Source: Ancylothrix sp. D3o
GTDB taxonomy: Bacteria; Cyanobacteriota; Cyanobacteriia; Cyanobacteriales; Oscillatoriaceae
Assembly (NCBI RefSeq): GCF_025370775.1
Contig: NZ_JAMXEX010000007.1
Span: 124,001-188,000 of the forward strand
Length of the DNA stretch: 64,000 nt
Reading direction: 5' to 3'
This document shows positions 52,830-63,900 of this stretch, piece by piece. Position 1 is the stretch's first letter; each line of letters begins with the position of its first letter. The translations under genes were made by a program, and so were the position numbers. The notes under the pieces were generated by a model, which had not been told where the DNA came from, made no database searches, and saw only the letters and a list, made by a program, of their open reading frames with translations.

Positions 52830-54704
52830 ATGGCAAAAATAGAGCAGAGATTTGATTACGTCAAAATTGGTTTAGCCTCACCAGAAAGAATTCGGCAATG
52901 GGGAGAAAGGACGCTTCCAAATGGTCAAGTAGTGGGAGAAGTAACCAAACCGGAGACTATTAATTACCGGACACTAAAACCGGAAATGGATGGTTTATTT
53001 TGTGAGCGAATTTTCGGGCCGGCAAAAGATTGGGAATGTCATTGTGGCAAATACAAGCGCGTAAGACATAGAGGAATAGTTTGTGAAAGATGTGGAGTAG
53101 AGGTAACAGAATCAAGAGTAAGACGGCATCGGATGGGATTTATTAAATTAGCCGCGCCGGTAGCTCATGTCTGGTATCTCAAAGGCATTCCAAGCTATAT
53201 GGCAATATTGTTAGATATGCCATTAAGAGATGTGGAACAAATTGTTTATTTTAATGCTTATGTGGTACTCCAGGCAGGTAACCACGATCAGCTGCAATAT
53301 AAACAACTACTGACAGAGGACCAATGGGTAGAAATAGAAGATCAACTTTATAGCGAAGATTCTCAACTTTCTGGGATAGAAGTAGGGATTGGAGCAGAAG
53401 CACTACAGAGACTACTAGAAGATATTAAACTAGAGGAGGAAGCAGAAAGACTGAGAGAAGAAATAGGGAGCGCCAAGGGACAAAAACGAGCCAAACTCAT
53501 AAAAAGGCTGAGAGTTATAGATAACTTTATCGCCACCGGCTCGTTACCAAGTTGGATGGTACTCTCGGTTATCCCCGTTATACCTCCCGATCTTCGGCCA
53601 ATGGTACAACTCGACGGTGGCCGGTTTGCCACAAGCGACCTTAACGACCTCTACCGAAGAGTGATAAACAGAAATAACCGCCTAGCAAGACTGCAAGAAA
53701 TCCTCGCACCCGAAATCATCATCCGGAACGAAAAAAGGATGCTGCAAGAAGCAGTAGACGCCCTCATAGATAACGGGAGAAGGGGACGCACAGTAGTAGG
53801 AGCAAACAACCGGCCCCTCAAATCACTCTCAGACATCATCGAAGGTAAACAAGGACGCTTCCGCCAAAACCTGCTCGGTAAACGTGTAGACTACTCAGGC
53901 CGATCTGTTATCGTTGTTGGCCCCAAACTCAAAATCCACCAATGCGGACTGCCCCGTGAAATGGCAATAGAGCTATTTCAACCATTTGTCATACACCGGC
54001 TCATCCGTCAAGGGCTCGTTAACAACATCAAAGCAGCCAAAAAACTCATTCAACGCAATGACCCCGCCGTATGGGACATACTCGAAGAAGTAATCGAAGG
54101 GCATCCTGTAATGCTTAACCGGGCCCCCACACTACACCGGCTGGGGATTCAAGCATTTGAACCTATCCTAGTAGAAGGACGGGCCATCCAACTGCACCCC
54201 CTAGTCTGTCCAGCCTTCAACGCCGACTTCGACGGAGACCAAATGGCCGTGCACGTTCCCCTTTCCATCGAATCGCAAGCAGAAGCCCGACTGCTGATGT
54301 TAGCCTGCAACAACATCATGTCGCCAGCCACCGGCCGGCCAATCATCACACCATCTCAAGACATGGTACTAGGCTGCTATTACCTCACCGCCGAAAACCC
54401 CAACCTACCAAATAGCGGAGAACGTTACTTTTCCTCACTAAAAGAAGCAGTCATAGCCTATGAACAATCAAAACTCGACCTTCACCAATTCATCTGGGTT
54501 CGCTTTGATGGAGAAGTAGAATCTTCAGCAGCAGACACAACACCCCTCCAGACACAAACCGACGAGCTAGACGGTAGCCAAACAATAATCTACAAATACC
54601 GACGCATTCGCAAAGATAAATCTGGCAAAATCTTAAGTCAATTTGTCAAAACAACTGCGGGTCGGATCATTCTTAATCAAGTTATCACCGAAGCCCTCAC
54701 GTAA
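52830..54704 (+). CDS. rpoC1: DNA-directed RNA polymerase subunit gamma (beta' N-terminal part)
   Basis: A 624-residue subunit typical of cyanobacteria, corresponding to the N-terminal part of beta'. It opens [25 protein letters not shown]. The zinc site reads [23 protein letters not shown], the bridge to the clamp [21 protein letters not shown] is present, and the catalytic magnesium motif [12 protein letters not shown] is intact. The ending [19 protein letters not shown] is normal for RpoC1. AAGAGGAAAAATG provides the ribosome site. Transcription must cross the 492-base insert after rpoB or start in it. Confidence 0.98.
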   Translation: MAKIEQRFDYVKIGLASPERIRQWGERTLPNGQVVGEVTKPETINYRTLKPEMDGLFCERIFGPAKDWECHCGKYKRVRHRGIVCERCGVEVTESRVRRHRMGFIKLAAPVAHVWYLKGIPSYMAILLDMPLRDVEQIVYFNAYVVLQAGNHDQLQYKQLLTEDQWVEIEDQLYSEDSQLSGIEVGIGAEALQRLLEDIKLEEEAERLREEIGSAKGQKRAKLIKRLRVIDNFIATGSLPSWMVLSVIPVIPPDLRPMVQLDGGRFATSDLNDLYRRVINRNNRLARLQEILAPEIIIRNEKRMLQEAVDALIDNGRRGRTVVGANNRPLKSLSDIIEGKQGRFRQNLLGKRVDYSGRSVIVVGPKLKIHQCGLPREMAIELFQPFVIHRLIRQGLVNNIKAAKKLIQRNDPAVWDILEEVIEGHPVMLNRAPTLHRLGIQAFEPILVEGRAIQLHPLVCPAFNADFDGDQMAVHVPLSIESQAEARLLMLACNNIMSPATGRPIITPSQDMVLGCYYLTAENPNLPNSGERYFSSLKEAVIAYEQSKLDLHQFIWVRFDGEVESSAADTTPLQTQTDELDGSQTIIYKYRRIRKDKSGKILSQFVKTTAGRIILNQVITEALT

Positions 54705-54816
54705 ATGCCTATTTTTCAACGCAGGTAAAGAAAAAACGCAGAAAACAACTAGGAGGGGAGTTCACCCCCGATCACTGCTTTTAACGTAGATATGGGAGAA
54801 ACCTCGCTGGGGTTAG

Positions 54817-54862
54817 TATAGCCACTCCCGTAGGAGAAAGAGACGAGGCGGGTGTGGCTATA
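54817..54862. repeat. 14-bp inverted repeat in the rpoC1-rpoC2 gap
   Basis: TATAGCCACTCCCG (54817-54830) and CGGGTGTGGCTATA (54849-54862) pair with one mismatch around 18 bases. The gap of 283 bases (54705-54987) holds no gene. This dyad is unlike a terminator, having no T tract, and could be a dispersed repeat or an RNA-processing hairpin within the polymerase operon. Confidence 0.75.
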
Positions 54863-54987
54863 GCGAAACCGGAGATTTTCAAAAATATCTGGTAAAACCA
54901 GCCCCTACGTTACAAGAAAAAAACTTTGATCAGCCCCTCCACGAAAAAAACAGCCATTCAACATTCCACCCTACCAATCGTAAAACC

Positions 54988-57900
54988 ATGATCTTTCGCA
55001 ATCGAATCATCGACAAAAATCAACTCAAAAAACTCATCGCTTGGGCCTTTACCCATCATGGTACTGCCCGGACGGCGCAAGTTGCTGATCGCCTCAAAGA
55101 TTTGGGATTTCGGTATGCCACAAAAGCTGGAATTTCAATCTCCGTTGATGACCTAAAAATCCCCCCCATCAAAAGAGCCCTCCTAGACAAAGCCGAAGAA
55201 GAAATTCGGACAACAGAAGACCGCTACACGAGAGGCGAAATTACAGAAGTTGAGCGTTTCCAAAAAGTTATAGACACATGGAATGGAGCCTCAGAAGAAC
55301 TTAAAGACGAAGTAGTTCAACACTTCCTGGCTACAGACCCACTCAACTCAGTGTATATGATGGCCTTCTCCGGAGCGCGGGGAAATATTTCCCAAGTACG
55401 TCAGCTAGTGGGAATGCGGGGTCTGATGGCAGATCCTCAAGGAGAAATTATTGACCTTCCTATTAAAACCAATTTCCGAGAAGGTTTAACAGTTACAGAA
55501 TACATTATTTCATCGTATGGGGCGAGAAAAGGACTCGTTGATACGGCGCTACGAACAGCAGATTCAGGATACTTAACTCGGCGATTAGTTGATGTTGCCC
55601 AAGATGTTATAGTTCGGGAAGTGGACTGCGGGACAGATCGTAACGTCCTCATCAAACCAATGACAGATGGCGACCGGGTTTTAATTCCGCTCAAAGATCG
55701 TCTGCTTGGTCGGATTTTAGCCGAGGATATACATTCTAGTACCGGCGAGGTTATTGCAGCGCGAAATTCTGCCGTCAGCCTGGAAATTGCCGAAGAAATT
55801 GATAAAGCAAAAATCCCTTCTCTTCGTGTCCGTTCGCCACTGACTTGTGCAGCCACTAAAAGTGTCTGCCAAATGTGTTACGGCTGGAGCCTTGCTCATG
55901 CTAAACTGGTTGATTTGGGTGAAGCAGCAGGTATTATTGCCGCTCAATCTATTGGTGAACCCGGTACTCAGCTAACCATGCGTACTTTTCACACCGGCGG
56001 TGTGTTTACAGGCGAAATTGCTAAAACCATTCGAGCATCAGAAAAAGGCGTTGTCCGTTTTCCTTCAAATCTCCGTGTTCGTGGTTATCGGACTCGTCAT
56101 GGAGAAGAAGCATTTATTGTTGAATCTTCCAACGCAGAAATTACCCTCGAATGTGCGGATGGGAAAAAGGAAATTTTACCCGTTTCTTCAGGTTCAATTC
56201 TTTTGGCAGCAAACAATTCAGTTGTTGCTCAAAATCAAGTCATTGCCGAAATTCCGCTGGGGGGAACAAAAAGCAGAAAAACAACCGAAAAAGCTACAAA
56301 AGACGTTTCAAGCGCCAGTGCAGGGGAAGTGCTTTTTGCCGACTTGAGCCCAGAAGAAAAAACAGACCGCCAAGGCAATACTACTCGGATCGCTCAGCGG
56401 GGTGGTCTAATTTGGGTTTTGTCGGGAGAAGTGTATAATTTACCACCTGGTGCAGAACCTACTGTTAAAAATGGCGACCGTGTTTCTCCAGGGAGCGTTT
56501 TAGCAATTACAGAATTGCAAACTCTTCATGGGGGAGTTGTTCGTCTTAATCCTGCTGTTGATGATTCTAGCCCCAGAGAAATTGAGATTATTACAGCAAG
56601 TGTTTTGCTGAATAATGCTGTGGTGCGTGAAGAGTCCCACCAAAATAAGAACTCTTATATTTTGGAAACTAGCGGGATGGGGCAGTTTTTGCTGAAAGTT
56701 AGTCCGGGGATGAAGGTTCAATCAGGTCAGGTTGTTGCCGAGTTAGTCTCTTCATCTTATCGAACTTCAACTGGTGGAATTCTTAAGTATGCCGGCATTG
56801 AAGTTCAAAAACGTGGCAAAGCAAAGCAAGGATATGATGTCCTTAAAGGTGGGACTTTATTGTGGATTCCTGAAGAATGCCATGAGGTGAATAAGGATAT
56901 TTCCTTGCTTTTGGTCGAAGATGGTCAATATGTAGAGGCAGGAACCGAAATTGTTAAGGATATTTTCTGTCAAAATTCGGGGATTGTCGAAATTACTCAA
57001 AAGAATGATATTCTCCGCGAAATATTGATTAAACCAGGGGAACTGGTGATTGTCGATGACCCAGAGGCGGCTATTGCTAAAGATGGCCAGTTTGTTACTG
57101 AGGGTACGGAATTGTTGGCCGGTGTAACGGTTAATGATTTACGGTATGTCGAATATGTTGAATCAACAGAGGGCGCTTCTTTGTTGTTAAGGCCGGTTTT
57201 GGAGTTCCCTGTTATGGGGCCGGTAGATATTCCTTCTCAAGAATCTGAGCAAGGTGATACTAACTTGGTTCTGCGTTCTGTGCAGCGTTTGCCTTATAAA
57301 GATGGGGAACGGGTTAAGTCTGTTGAAGGCGTTGATTTATTACGCACTCAGTTGATTTTAGAGATTGATGGAAATACTCAGTTAGCGGCTGATATTGAGT
57401 TGGTTCGTTCTGAGGAAGATGCCGATCTTTTGCGTTTACAGTTGGTGATTTTGGAATCTTTGATTGTACGCCGGGATGTGGCTGCCGATGCGCTTTCTGG
57501 GAGTACAAATACTCGGATTTTGGTGGAGGATGGCGACCGGATTGTTGCCGGTGAGGTTGTGGCCCGAACGGAGATTCAATGCAAGGAATCTGGTATCGTT
57601 GGGGGAATTCGCACCGGCTCAGAGGTAGTTCGTCGAGTCTTGGTAATGCGTGATTCGGATTCCTTTAGCGTTCATTCTAAGGTGCCGGTGAGCGTGAAAA
57701 CGGGTGATTTATTGGTCGCTGGAAGTGCAGAGATTGCTCCTGGGGTGCCGGCGTTGGAATCTGGTCAGGTTTTGAGTGTTTCTCCTGTAGCTGAGGGGGC
57801 TGATGAGTTTGAGGTTCGTATCCGTCTAGCGCGTCCTTACCGTGTTTCTAGTGGGGCTGTGCTTCATGTAGAGGATGGTAGTTTGGTGCAACGCGGTGAT

Positions 57901-58977
57901 TTGTTAGTGCTGTTGGTTTTTGAGCGGACAAAAACTGGGGATATTATTCAAGGTCTGCCTCGAATTGAAGAGCTTTTAGAGGCTCGGAAGCCAAAAGAAG
58001 CTTGTATTTTATGCCGGGGTGCCGGTGTTGCAGAGGTTGAGTATGGTGAGGATGATAATGTTTCAGTGCGCGTCATTGAGGAAACTGGGGCAATTGCTGA
58101 GTATGTGATTGGTCAAAGTCAAAATGCGATAGTTTCCGATGGCGAGTCAGTTGTTGCAGGGCAGCCTATTACGGATGGGCCGGCCAATCCCCATGAAATT
58201 TTGGAGGTTTTTTATAATATTCACCGCGATACTTTGGGTGAGTATGAGGCCGCTTTGTTGTCTTTTTCTGCTGTGCAGATGTTCTTGGTAGCTGAGGTGC
58301 AGTCGGTTTATCAATCTCAGGGGATTGATATTTCTGATAAGCATATTGAGGTGATTGTTCGGCAGATGACTTCTAAGGTGCGGATTGATGATGGAGGGGA
58401 TACAACAATGCTGCCTGGGGAGTTAATTGAGTTGCGTGCGGTTGAGCAGGTCAATGAGGCTATGAGCATTACGGGGGGGGCACCGGCTCAATATACCCCT
58501 GTTTTGTTGGGGATTACGAAGGCTTCTTTGAATACTGATTCGTTTATTTCTGCTGCTTCTTTCCAGGAGACTACTCGTGTCTTGACTGAGGCGGCGATTG
58601 AGGGCAAGTCTGATTGGTTACGCGGTTTGAAGGAAAATGTGATTATTGGCCGGTTGATTCCTGCCGGCACTGGGTTTAATGCTTATGAGGATTTAGCCAT
58701 TTCTCCTGAGTTATCCGATGGCGTTGATGTGGGTGTTTTGGATGAGGAGGTTGTTTTAGATTCGGATCTCCTAGATGACCGACTTGCTCGCAATTGGGAT
58801 TCAGGTTTTTATGATGATGAGGACACTGATGCTGGTTCTGCCAAAGGCGCTAGTGCTGCTTTGTTTGGCGGGGTTAAAGAGCCTGTAGATTCTGAGGAGG
58901 TATCCCGCTTGGATGATGGGTTTGATGATGTAGATGACTTTGATGATGATTTAGATGAGGATGAGGACTTTGAATAG
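54988..58977 (+). CDS. rpoC2: DNA-directed RNA polymerase subunit beta' (C-terminal part)
   Basis: This 1329-residue subunit is of normal size for cyanobacteria, where the beta' C-terminal part carries a long insertion in the trigger-loop region (SBM repeats, about residues 345-1010 here). It begins [19 protein letters not shown]. The second zinc site is VDCGTDRN and [31 protein letters not shown]. The trigger-loop [11 protein letters not shown] follows, and the C-terminal [49 protein letters not shown] is intact. The last 25 residues are extremely acidic (Asp/Glu). A strong terminator lies 81 bases downstream, marking the end of the operon. Confidence 0.98.
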   Translation: MIFRNRIIDKNQLKKLIAWAFTHHGTARTAQVADRLKDLGFRYATKAGISISVDDLKIPPIKRALLDKAEEEIRTTEDRYTRGEITEVERFQKVIDTWNGASEELKDEVVQHFLATDPLNSVYMMAFSGARGNISQVRQLVGMRGLMADPQGEIIDLPIKTNFREGLTVTEYIISSYGARKGLVDTALRTADSGYLTRRLVDVAQDVIVREVDCGTDRNVLIKPMTDGDRVLIPLKDRLLGRILAEDIHSSTGEVIAARNSAVSLEIAEEIDKAKIPSLRVRSPLTCAATKSVCQMCYGWSLAHAKLVDLGEAAGIIAAQSIGEPGTQLTMRTFHTGGVFTGEIAKTIRASEKGVVRFPSNLRVRGYRTRHGEEAFIVESSNAEITLECADGKKEILPVSSGSILLAANNSVVAQNQVIAEIPLGGTKSRKTTEKATKDVSSASAGEVLFADLSPEEKTDRQGNTTRIAQRGGLIWVLSGEVYNLPPGAEPTVKNGDRVSPGSVLAITELQTLHGGVVRLNPAVDDSSPREIEIITASVLLNNAVVREESHQNKNSYILETSGMGQFLLKVSPGMKVQSGQVVAELVSSSYRTSTGGILKYAGIEVQKRGKAKQGYDVLKGGTLLWIPEECHEVNKDISLLLVEDGQYVEAGTEIVKDIFCQNSGIVEITQKNDILREILIKPGELVIVDDPEAAIAKDGQFVTEGTELLAGVTVNDLRYVEYVESTEGASLLLRPVLEFPVMGPVDIPSQESEQGDTNLVLRSVQRLPYKDGERVKSVEGVDLLRTQLILEIDGNTQLAADIELVRSEEDADLLRLQLVILESLIVRRDVAADALSGSTNTRILVEDGDRIVAGEVVARTEIQCKESGIVGGIRTGSEVVRRVLVMRDSDSFSVHSKVPVSVKTGDLLVAGSAEIAPGVPALESGQVLSVSPVAEGADEFEVRIRLARPYRVSSGAVLHVEDGSLVQRGDLLVLLVFERTKTGDIIQGLPRIEELLEARKPKEACILCRGAGVAEVEYGEDDNVSVRVIEETGAIAEYVIGQSQNAIVSDGESVVAGQPITDGPANPHEILEVFYNIHRDTLGEYEAALLSFSAVQMFLVAEVQSVYQSQGIDISDKHIEVIVRQMTSKVRIDDGGDTTMLPGELIELRAVEQVNEAMSITGGAPAQYTPVLLGITKASLNTDSFISAASFQETTRVLTEAAIEGKSDWLRGLKENVIIGRLIPAGTGFNAYEDLAISPELSDGVDVGVLDEEVVLDSDLLDDRLARNWDSGFYDDEDTDAGSAKGASAALFGGVKEPVDSEEVSRLDDGFDDVDDFDDDLDEDEDFE

Positions 58978-59058
58978 GATGGTTGAATGGAATTAGGTTT
59001 TGATGATTAGTTTTTTCTGATTTTTAATTCCTAATTCAGCCTAGAACTTAGCTCAGTA

Positions 59059-59091
59059 AGGGTCTTTTGGAAACAAAAGATCCTTTTTTTT
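59059..59091 (+). terminator. rho-independent terminator of the rpoBC operon
   Basis: AGGGTCTTTTG (59059-59069) and CAAAAGATCCT (59074-59084) pair over 11 bp with one G-T pair and a GAAA loop, followed by a run of T's. This is the clearest terminator in the window. Confidence 0.92.
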
Positions 59092-59220
59092 AGGTTTAGC
59101 GGTCAACTAGCCATTAGTTTTTTCTATTAACTTTTGATCAATTACAATTAACCTCTGATTTTCCTGTCGCGGGGCAGTTTCCAGGTTAATTGCCCCTGCA
59201 AAATTCAGCAACATACAAAA

Positions 59221-59272
59221 CTGAGCAAGCACCCTTCGACAAGTGCCACACCGAGCGTGTCGAGGTGCTCAG
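59221..59272. repeat. imperfect palindrome, CTTCGACA...TGTCGAGG type
   Basis: CTGAGCAAGCACCCTTCGACA and TGTCGAGGTGCTCAG are inverted around 16 bases with small gaps. Words of the CTTCGACAAG...GAGC type are dispersed repeats in many bacteria including cyanobacteria. Confidence 0.6.
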
Positions 59273-59310
59273 GGGAAACGAGCACAATTGCCGGTAAAAA
59301 GCGGGCGACA

Positions 59311-59345
59311 AATGACAAATGACCATTGACAAATGACAATTGACC
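59311..59345. repeat. heptanucleotide tandem repeat (AATGACA)
   Basis: Five seven-base units, AATGACA, AATGACC, ATTGACA, AATGACA, ATTGACC, make an imperfect array. It has the same consensus as the array before rpoB (48925-48959). Confidence 0.88.
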
Positions 59346-59548
59346 ATATTTATTTTCCCGAAGCCACGCCCTGCGGTTAAAATTGTATATAACCTTTGCT
59401 TGTTCTAAGTCCACCATCCTGTCGCCCCGACAAAGAGGGGGAAGCAGAAAAGCCTCCCTTTTTGAGCCAGGGCAAAGGCGGTCTTTAAAACCCAGAACTA
59501 TGACTAGCAACGAATGTTTATCTACTACCTTTTGTGCGAGAAACAGCC

Positions 59549-59971
59549 ATGAGTCGCCCTAATTTGTTAACTGGTGAATCTTTGTCTATTCCTGATCAGG
59601 GTGGTAATATTTCTGAATTTTCCGAAATCAATGAAATTTATACTCATCCAGGTCATCACAATCTGGAGAGCCACCCTCACGTTCACAGCGAAGAATCTTT
59701 ACGCCGGCTTGTCAACCGACTCTCGCGCATTGAAGGCCACATTCGCGGGATCAAAGCAATGGTGCAGGATAATCAACCTTGCCCAAACGTCCTCATCCAA
59801 ATTGCCGCCGTCCGAGGCGCTCTCGACCGTGTTGCCCGTATTATCTTAGACGAGCATTTAACCGAGTGCATTGCTCGTGCGGCCACAGAGGGCAATATTG
59901 ATTTAGAGCTTGAACAATTAAAAGCTGCTCTGGATCGTTTTTTACCCCGTGAAAAGAAAAAAGAAAAATAA
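59549..59971 (+). CDS. InrS/CsoR-like metal-sensing repressor
   Basis: A 140-residue all-alpha repressor of the CsoR/RcnR family. The DNA-contact helix reads SEESLRRLVNRLSRIEGHIRGIKAMV. The metal residues form the CsoR-type Cys-His-Cys set: Cys in QPCPN, His in LDEHLTECI and Cys two residues later. The His-rich N terminus (HPGHHNLESHPHVHSE) is like that of Synechocystis InrS, a nickel sensor that releases DNA when nickel is bound and lets the exporter NrsD be made. A nickel or copper role is therefore likely. The start is the ATG at 59549 (MSRPNLLTGES); an ATG at 59534 is also in frame. No metal exporter gene is adjacent in the window; the CadD-like pair is 17 kb away. Confidence 0.83.
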   Translation: MSRPNLLTGESLSIPDQGGNISEFSEINEIYTHPGHHNLESHPHVHSEESLRRLVNRLSRIEGHIRGIKAMVQDNQPCPNVLIQIAAVRGALDRVARIILDEHLTECIARAATEGNIDLELEQLKAALDRFLPREKKKEK

Positions 59972-60058
59972 TCGGATTTATAACAATTTTCAGCCTTTTT
60001 GCTTAGAAATATAGTTGCTGGCCACCCCTATTTTTTAGCCAAAATATGTACAGCCGCC

Positions 60059-60092
60059 AAGGCATTGAAATTAGCGATGCCTTAGTTTTTTT
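60059..60092 (+). terminator. rho-independent terminator after the InrS-like gene
   Basis: AAGGCAT (60059-60065) and ATGCCTT (60077-60083) form a perfect 7-bp stem with an 11-base loop, followed by AG and seven T's. Confidence 0.85.
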
Positions 60093-60109
60093 GACAAGCA
60101 ATATCTGTT

Positions 60110-60149
60110 TAAAAAAACAAAGCAACTCCCAAAAAATCTAGGAGTTGCT
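60110..60149 (-). terminator. rho-independent terminator of the DUF4214 gene
   Basis: On the minus strand AGCAACTCC (complement of 60141-60149) pairs with GGAGTTGCT (complement of 60121-60129) and is followed by TTGTTTTTTT. It lies 36 bases after the DUF4214 stop. With the 60059-60092 hairpin it separates the two convergent genes. Confidence 0.85.
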
Positions 60150-60184
60150 GAGGGGTTGCTATTAACCTAAAGCCCTTAAGAAAC

Positions 60185-60784
60185 TTAACGGCGGTTACGT
60201 TGCCGGGCTTCATTACTGTTGGCAATTTCGCGCTGAATATCGCGTAAAGAAGCGCCATTTGCTAATTGTCGCTTCCAAGTTCTCATGCCATTTCTATCTG
60301 CATCGCGGCCTAAAAGTTGCTGATAAACTCGGTTAATTGCATCTTCTGCCTCGCGGCTGTCTGCAATACGTTGGCGCACATCATCCAAATTGCCGCCATT
60401 TACCAAAGTTCTCGTCCAAGTTCTCATCCCCGATGAATCGGCATCACGGTTTAACATATTCCGATAAACCTTGTTAATCGCATCGCGGGCTTCATCGCTT
60501 TCGGCAATTTCCCGACGAATTTCTTGTAAGCTTGCGCCTCGTTCTATTTCTCTTGACCAAGTTCTCAGTCCGCGATAGTCTGCATCTCGTCCCAAAATAT
60601 CGCGGTAAATTTCATTAATTTGATCATAGTAGCGTTCTGACTCGCGCTGACTTTGGCCAATAATTCGAGAATTGCCACTTCCCCACATTGTCTGGAAATT
60701 ATTCACCGGCACCTGGGCTAAAGTTTGACCGCTGACACTTAAACTTAACAATAGCGCGGTAACGCCTACAACAGAAAACTTCAT
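60185..60784 (-). CDS. secreted DUF4214 triple-repeat protein
   Basis: A 199-residue exported protein. A signal peptide (MKFSVVGVTALLLSLSVSGQTLA) precedes a short linker and three near-identical helical repeats of about 44 residues. Each repeat is built on INxVYxxxLxRDADxxGMRTW...LxxGxxLxDIRxxIAxSxEA, the DUF4214 pattern found in S-layer-associated and adhesin-type proteins. The start is ATG 60784, supported by GGAGG on the minus strand 8 to 13 bases upstream; a TTG 15 bases further out is not needed. Function is unknown; an extracellular or periplasmic scaffold is plausible. It has its own terminator. Confidence 0.88.
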   Translation of the reverse strand: MKFSVVGVTALLLSLSVSGQTLAQVPVNNFQTMWGSGNSRIIGQSQRESERYYDQINEIYRDILGRDADYRGLRTWSREIERGASLQEIRREIAESDEARDAINKVYRNMLNRDADSSGMRTWTRTLVNGGNLDDVRQRIADSREAEDAINRVYQQLLGRDADRNGMRTWKRQLANGASLRDIQREIANSNEARQRNRR

Positions 60785-60938
60785 ATTGGTTCCCTCCAAC
60801 CCTTTATCTAAATACTAATGAAATTGACATCTTTCGGGTGTTGTACCCTACACAGTAGGCATTCTCTTGTTTGTAATTGACGAAAAATATGGCTGTTTTT
60901 GTTTCATCCCTAATTTGAGCTAACGACCAACCAGCCAT

Positions 60939-63900
60939 CTAAATTAAGTTTACCGTCACCCCGGTTTGGACAACTAACGTCGCACCGGCCTGAGTATAAG
61001 TAGTAAAACCACCAGCCGTCGCACCGGCCAGAAAACCAGAAGCATTCACCACATCACCGGCATTTCCAAACACCCGTAGCGAACTAGAAAGCGGCGACAG
61101 ATTGAGAATTTCTAAACGATTGAGCGTCAGAGTATTATTGCCTGTAGTTAGGTTTATTTGCTCAATTCCCTTAATACGGGGGTCTCGAATTGTTGTGAGA
61201 TCCAAACTCAAACCCGTCAAAGCGAGGGTATCAGTACCCAAGCCGCCATCAATACGGCGGAAAGTTAAATCGCTAATCGTCAGAGTATCATTGCCGGCAG
61301 CGCCGTTAAGAACATCAGCCCCACCATTGCCATTAATTTGATCATCGCCGGCACCCCCAACCATAATATCCGCCGCCGCAGTACCCGTTAAAATATCTAC
61401 TGCTGTTGTCCCTTGATGTGTTATAGATGCCGTAAAATCTCCGCCATAAATCACATAACCCTTACCTGCACTGATTCCCGTCGTATCCGAGCCTGTTGCA
61501 CCCACCAGTAAATCTGCATAGCCATCACCATTCATATCTCCTGCTGAAGATACCGAACGCCCAGAAATATCTCCAGCCACTTCGCCATTGATTACAAAAC
61601 CACCAACTCCCGCAGCAACGCTGGACAAATTTAAGGCTGTAGGGTTGATTTGGCCAAAAACTATATATGTTTTTCCTGAACCTGCACCATTACCAGTTCC
61701 CAAGCCGGCCCCAACAATCAGGTCATCGAAACCGTCGCCATTGACATCACCGGCACTTGATAGCGCAAAACCATTACGATCTCCAGCCACCTCGCCATTT
61801 AAAGCAAAACCATTTGTTCCCAAAGCACTTAAATTGAGATTAGTATTATCGGTTTTGCCAAAGACAACATAGCTATAACCCATTGTTGGGGGAAAAGCCG
61901 GTGCTCCGGGTGCGCGCCCTGGAGCACCGACGAGAAAATCTTCCAAGCCATCACCATTGACATCGCCAGCATTTGATACAGAACGACCGGCAAAGCCATT
62001 CGTCCCAGGGCCATTGACAGTAAAGCCAAAATTATTAGTAATTTGGTCATTAACAATAATTTGAACCGTTGCAGTCACGTTTGCGGCACCAGCAATAAAT
62101 TGAGAATTATTTAAAGCAGCATTGAGATTTGCAAGAGTGCCGGTGGCCGTAACTGTGGCGCTGTTGTTGCCAGTAATAGTGACACCCGCAGCTTGGGTTA
62201 GTGCAAAAGTTCCGCCTGTGGCTCTGATAGTGACGCGCAGGGGATTATTCCCGGCATCGGAGTCTGTGATAGAGATTTGGCTGCCATTGATGGCATTAAA
62301 GGTAAGTGTCTGATTAGTATTAACCGATGGCCACACCGGCATCGTCACCACCGGCGCACTGTTGATGTTGTTAACGTGTACATTTACGGTGTCGGTATCA
62401 CTTCGGGCTCCGCCGGTGCCGGTGTTACCTTGGTCGTTGGTTGTCAGGGAAATTGAAGTGGTACCCGTAAAGCCGGTGGTGGGAGTAAAACTCATCCCAT
62501 TAAGTGCAGCGTTGATACTGGCGAGGGTGCCGGTAAAGGTCAGGGTTGGGTCTGCTATACCATCTCCTGCCGTAAATGTCAAGCCTGCGGTGCCATTTAA
62601 ACTTAAAGTGCCGTTAGTGGCAGTGAGAGTGACTTGTAAAGGACTGCCGGCGGCATCCGAGTCGGTAACGGCAATTTGGTTATTAGTGGCGGCGCTGAAA
62701 ATAAGAGGTGTATTGAGGAGGGTTTTGTGAGAAACGGGAACTCGGTTAACTGGCGCATCATTGGTATTGTTAACGGTAATGGCAATTGTATCGGTATCAG
62801 TTAAAGCAGCCCCAGTGCCTGTATTACCTTGGTCGTTGGTAATAATTTGCAGAGTGCCGTTCCCACCTGTAGGGGTAAAAATTAAACCATCTAAAGCCGT
62901 ATTGATACTAGCAGTAGTGCCGGTAATGGTGATATTGGCCGTACCATTGCCTGTGGTTGTCAAGCCTACGGTTGTGGGGAGGGTGATATTGCCATTAGTA
63001 GCATTCAGAGTGACTTGGACAGGACTATTAGCAGCATCTAAATCTGTGACTAGAATTTGGTTAAAATTGGCACTGCTGAAAACCAAGGGCGTGCCGGTAT
63101 TGGTACTTTGGGCTGTTGGGACGCGGTTAACAGGGGCATCGTTGGCGCCATCGAGGGGGATATAAATAGTTTGATCGGCAAAATTTGACAAATCCACATT
63201 CATACTGTCAGTTTTGCCATAGATGACGTAAGCTTTACCGGCAGAATAGAGATCCCCCGCATCATCAATATTGTTGTTATTCACATCAATTTCTGCCCAG
63301 TCATCGCCGACAATAATATCTGCCAAACCGTCGCCATTAACATCACCGGCAGCCGAGACAGCCACACCCGAACGGTCGCCAAATTGTTCACGGTTAATAG
63401 CAAAACCACCACTGCCATTGACTACATTGCGTAAGTCTACAGCGGCGGTAGTTGCTTTGCCATAAACGATATAGGATCTGCCGGCCCGGTCGAGTTCAAA
63501 TTGGTCTATTTCTCCGTCTGGTGCACCTGTACCAAAAGGCCCAAAGCGGTCGCCACCCTGGCGAGGGGCACCAACAATCACATCGGCAAAACCGTCACCG
63601 TTGACATCACCGGCACCGCTAACAGAAAAACCAGCATTTTCTCCGACACTGGCGCCATTGATTACAAAACCGTCGGTGCCACCAGCTACCGAACTCAAAT
63701 TAACAGGGGTATTCGAGGCTTTGCCAAAAACTACATAAGCTTTACCGATGCCGTCTTCTGAGAGGTTGAGGGCTAAACCATTATTGTTGAGATCGACATC
63801 TGCAAGATAAGCACCAATAATTAAATCGGACAATCCATCGCCGTTGACATCACCGGCGCCGCTGACACTGACACTAGCCAAGTCGAAAGCCGCTTGACCA

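Larger units (their letters stand above)
58978..59548. other. rpoC2-InrS intergenic region, repeats only
   Basis: These 571 bases contain the rpoC2 terminator (59059-59091), an imperfect palindrome (59221-59272) and a heptamer repeat block (59311-59345). I see no gene; a minus frame at 59205-59510 runs through the repeats and is not credible. Confidence 0.55.

Noticed and set aside
55437-55947. Antisense open frames over rpoC2
   Set aside because: They are shadows of a highly conserved gene with biased codons.
59205-59510. 101-codon minus frame after rpoC2
   Set aside because: It runs through a palindrome and a heptamer array; repeat-derived sequence.
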